This document shows, one piece after another, positions 51,784 through 53,276 of a DNA stretch of 53,276 nucleotides (position 1 is its first letter; every line of letters starts with the position of its first letter). The notes beneath the pieces are model-generated. The model had not been told where the DNA came from. It saw only the letters and a program-made list of their open reading frames with translations, and made no database searches. The position numbers and the translations under genes are program-made. The stretch covers positions 1 to 53,276 of the forward strand of contig JAEESE010000022.1 in assembly GCA_016286165.1 (NCBI GenBank). The letters run 5' to 3'. The DNA comes from Bacteroidaceae bacterium. Its GTDB lineage: Bacteria; Bacteroidota; Bacteroidia; Bacteroidales; Bacteroidaceae.

Positions 51784-53148
51784 ATGAAAAGACTATACAC
51801 AATCATATTCCTCTTCCTGTTCGCTATCTCTGCACACGCCCAGTTGAACGGAACAGGCTTCTATCGTTTCCGCAATTCGGCTAACACCAGTGACTACATA
51901 TGTCTTGCTAATGATAAGTTCAATTACACTACAATCATCAGTTCGGCTGCAGGAGGATTAAGCCAACTTTTGTTTGACCAAGCAAATGCTATTAAAAGAG
52001 CTACGGCATGCGCTACAAACTACCTACAAACTGACATCCATCTTGTGACGGATACAGAGTGCATTGACCCATCAACTGTTATTTATGCGAAGAACACAAC
52101 TGGCAACTATTACGACCTAATCGGCCAGGGCACAAGCCTCCTTAGCTTGACAACAGGACAATACCCTGGAAATGTAAAACTGAACTTTGAGAACATCACA
52201 GCGCTCCTAACAAGGGTCAGTGGCTCTGGAGCAAATGCGCTCTACACGTCTCGAGTGTCGTTGAAGGCCTCCAACTATGAGTCTGCCGACTTAGGCAACC
52301 GTTATTTCATTGATGACAACGGGAAGTTTAATATCAGCGAATCAAGTTCGGCACAGAATGCCAAATGGTATATCGAACCTGTGACTCATTTCAATGTATC
52401 CGCTACAGTTGAATTTGGCGGTAAATACTATGCAACTATGTATGTACCATTTGCCTTCACTCTGAGTAATAACGTTTTGAAGGCATACGTTGTCACTGCG
52501 ATTGGAAATGATGGTACGTTGGAAATAGAAGAAGTCACAAGCAATGGAGGCATGGTGCCTGCCGGTACTCCGGTTCTGCTGGAATGTGGTTCAAACGTAG
52601 TTGCCGAATGCCAATTGATACCTGTCAACGAGCCACTTTGCAGCACACCTTATCTTACCACTGGTGATGCTCCATCTGCTTCTACAGCAACAAACTATAC
52701 AGGTACTAATCTGCTTAATGGAACATATTACTGTAATCAGGACGGAAATTTAAGTTATCCAAAGAAAAGCGGCACGGGAACAATTAATGCCAACCACTAC
52801 ACAGCACGCACTAATTCGATGTATGTCCTCGGCATAACAGCCTCCGGTAAGCTCGGCTTCGTGAAGGCTACGGGCACGGCAATGCCGGCGAATAAGGCAT
52901 TGCTGGAGTATACGGGCACGGCTGAACTGGTGCTGCCGTTCGAGGAGGCAGCCTTCGTGAAGGGCGACGTCAACCGCGACGATGACGTCACCATTGCCGA
53001 CGTCACGGCTCTGGTGAACATCATCCTGGGCAAGGCCGTTGAAGGCGATGAGAACAACTACGACTTCAAGGCTGCCAATGTGAACGAGGATGATCATATA
53101 ACCATCGCCGATGTCACGGCGCTGGTGAATATCATTTTGGGAAAGTAG
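51784..53148 (+). CDS. Secreted protein of unknown function with C-terminal dockerin-like repeats (paralogue-like)
   Basis: This is a protein of about 454 residues from the ATG at 51784 (MKRLYTIIFLFLFAISAHA, a good signal peptide); a frame opening at 51718 is less plausible because it overlaps the hairpin. The N-terminus GTGFYRFRNSANTSDYICL resembles the N-terminal beta domain of its neighbours. The middle has KYYATMYVPFAFTLSNNVLKAY and VPAGTPVLLECGS, shared in pattern with the upstream protein. It ends with DVNRDDDVTIADVTALVNII and NVNEDDHITIADVTALVNII, again LGK-stop. In the first and second loops some canonical Gly residues are replaced by Asp, so calcium binding may be altered. Function unknown; likely surface or secreted. 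Confidence 0.82.
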   Translation: MKRLYTIIFLFLFAISAHAQLNGTGFYRFRNSANTSDYICLANDKFNYTTIISSAAGGLSQLLFDQANAIKRATACATNYLQTDIHLVTDTECIDPSTVIYAKNTTGNYYDLIGQGTSLLSLTTGQYPGNVKLNFENITALLTRVSGSGANALYTSRVSLKASNYESADLGNRYFIDDNGKFNISESSSAQNAKWYIEPVTHFNVSATVEFGGKYYATMYVPFAFTLSNNVLKAYVVTAIGNDGTLEIEEVTSNGGMVPAGTPVLLECGSNVVAECQLIPVNEPLCSTPYLTTGDAPSASTATNYTGTNLLNGTYYCNQDGNLSYPKKSGTGTINANHYTARTNSMYVLGITASGKLGFVKATGTAMPANKALLEYTGTAELVLPFEEAAFVKGDVNRDDDVTIADVTALVNIILGKAVEGDENNYDFKAANVNEDDHITIADVTALVNIILGK

Positions 53149-53154
53149 GAAAGT

Positions 53155-53230
53155 GAACTTTCGGAGCAGCGAGAGCAATCAAGCTTGCTTGAATTGCCGA
53201 GTCGTGACGAAAGTCAGCAAAGCTAACAAT
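53155..53230 (+). repeat. Family C 76-bp element, tandem copy 1
   Basis: From GAACTTTCGGAGCAGCGAGA to CAAAGCTAACAAT. ACTTTCG (53157-53163) pairs with CGAAAGT (53208-53214); inside is the near-palindrome GCAATCAAGCTTGCTTGAAT. It begins 7 bp after the stop codon of the preceding gene. Confidence 0.85.
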
Positions 53231-53276
53231 GAACTTTCGGAGCAGCGAGAGCAATCAAGCTTGCTTGAATTGCCGA
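53231..53276 (+). repeat. Family C 76-bp element, tandem copy 2 (cut by window end)
   Basis: Identical to copy 1 over the 46 bases visible, starting GAACTTTCGG at exactly 76 bp spacing. More copies may lie beyond the window. Confidence 0.85.

Overview
The window looks like a chromosomal segment from a member of the Bacteroidales, most likely Prevotella or a close relative. The evidence is: a full-length SprA/Sov outer-membrane translocon of the type IX secretion system (T9SS) next to ruvA; many promoters with the Bacteroidetes TTTG / TAnnTTTG signature; a BspA-like giant leucine-rich-repeat protein; secreted proteins ending in dockerin-like repeats (DVTALVNIILGK); DUF3857, DUF4827-like and GH31/GH29 proteins; and almost no Shine-Dalgarno sequences. 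I saw no tRNA, rRNA, CRISPR array or complete transposase gene.

Layout. 1-3.0 kb: 3' end of a Vsr endonuclease, a POT peptide transporter, purN, and a convergent MGMT/ATL-type protein. 3.2-7.1 kb: two overlapping DUF3857/transglutaminase-like exported proteins on the minus strand. 7.4-11.5 kb: an acyl-CoA oxidation operon, etfB-etfA-acd, split by a tiny DUF559 nuclease gene bracketed by inverted GC-rich palindromes. 11.7-14.4 kb: an unknown two-TM protein and a double-domain SGNH esterase. 14.6-23.3 kb: ruvA and giant sprA. 23.5-27.7 kb: purB, an RsuA-family pseudouridine synthase with a long Arg/Gly/Tyr/Gln repeat, and asnS. 27.8-32.8 kb: a small lipoprotein, the tRNA nucleotidyltransferase cca, divergent umuD/umuC, and a DUF4827-like lipoprotein. 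33-36 kb: rplM-rpsI, rpsB, tsf. 36.2-40.5 kb: a GH31 glycosidase with a T9SS-like C-terminal signal and a truncated GH29 fucosidase. 41.1 kb to the end: three secreted, dockerin-ended proteins, one of 2257 residues, separated by a 2-kb gene-free stretch full of inverted repeats.

The most unusual layer is the repeat landscape. At least four families are present. (A) A CGCTCGG...GAAGAA palindrome occurs near 30.0, 39.6, 40.8, 48.0 and 48.6 kb. (B) A CTCTCCC[G/A]TGGGAGAG palindrome brackets the DUF559 gene in inverted orientation, and one copy lies in frame inside acd. (C) A 76-bp element lies in front of sprA and twice at the right end; the outer stem of its hairpin shows compensatory changes. 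(D) Degenerate tandem tracts of about 7-9 bp (AACTNTY, CAATTTA, TCTAGANNN and similar) sit at gene borders. They also penetrate vsr in frame, supply the purN start region, and lie directly before the MGMT-like start. The DUF559/palindrome unit is my best candidate for an under-described mobile system, a nuclease analogue of REP/RAYT elements.

Functionally, the window mixes housekeeping genes (purines, translation, tRNA maturation, Holliday-junction processing, SOS mutagenesis) with surface biology. SprA could export the GH31 enzyme, which carries a T9SS-type tail. The dockerin-ended proteins have signal peptides, but how they reach or attach to the surface is not evident from the sequence. 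All calls come from reading the sequence; no database search was run.
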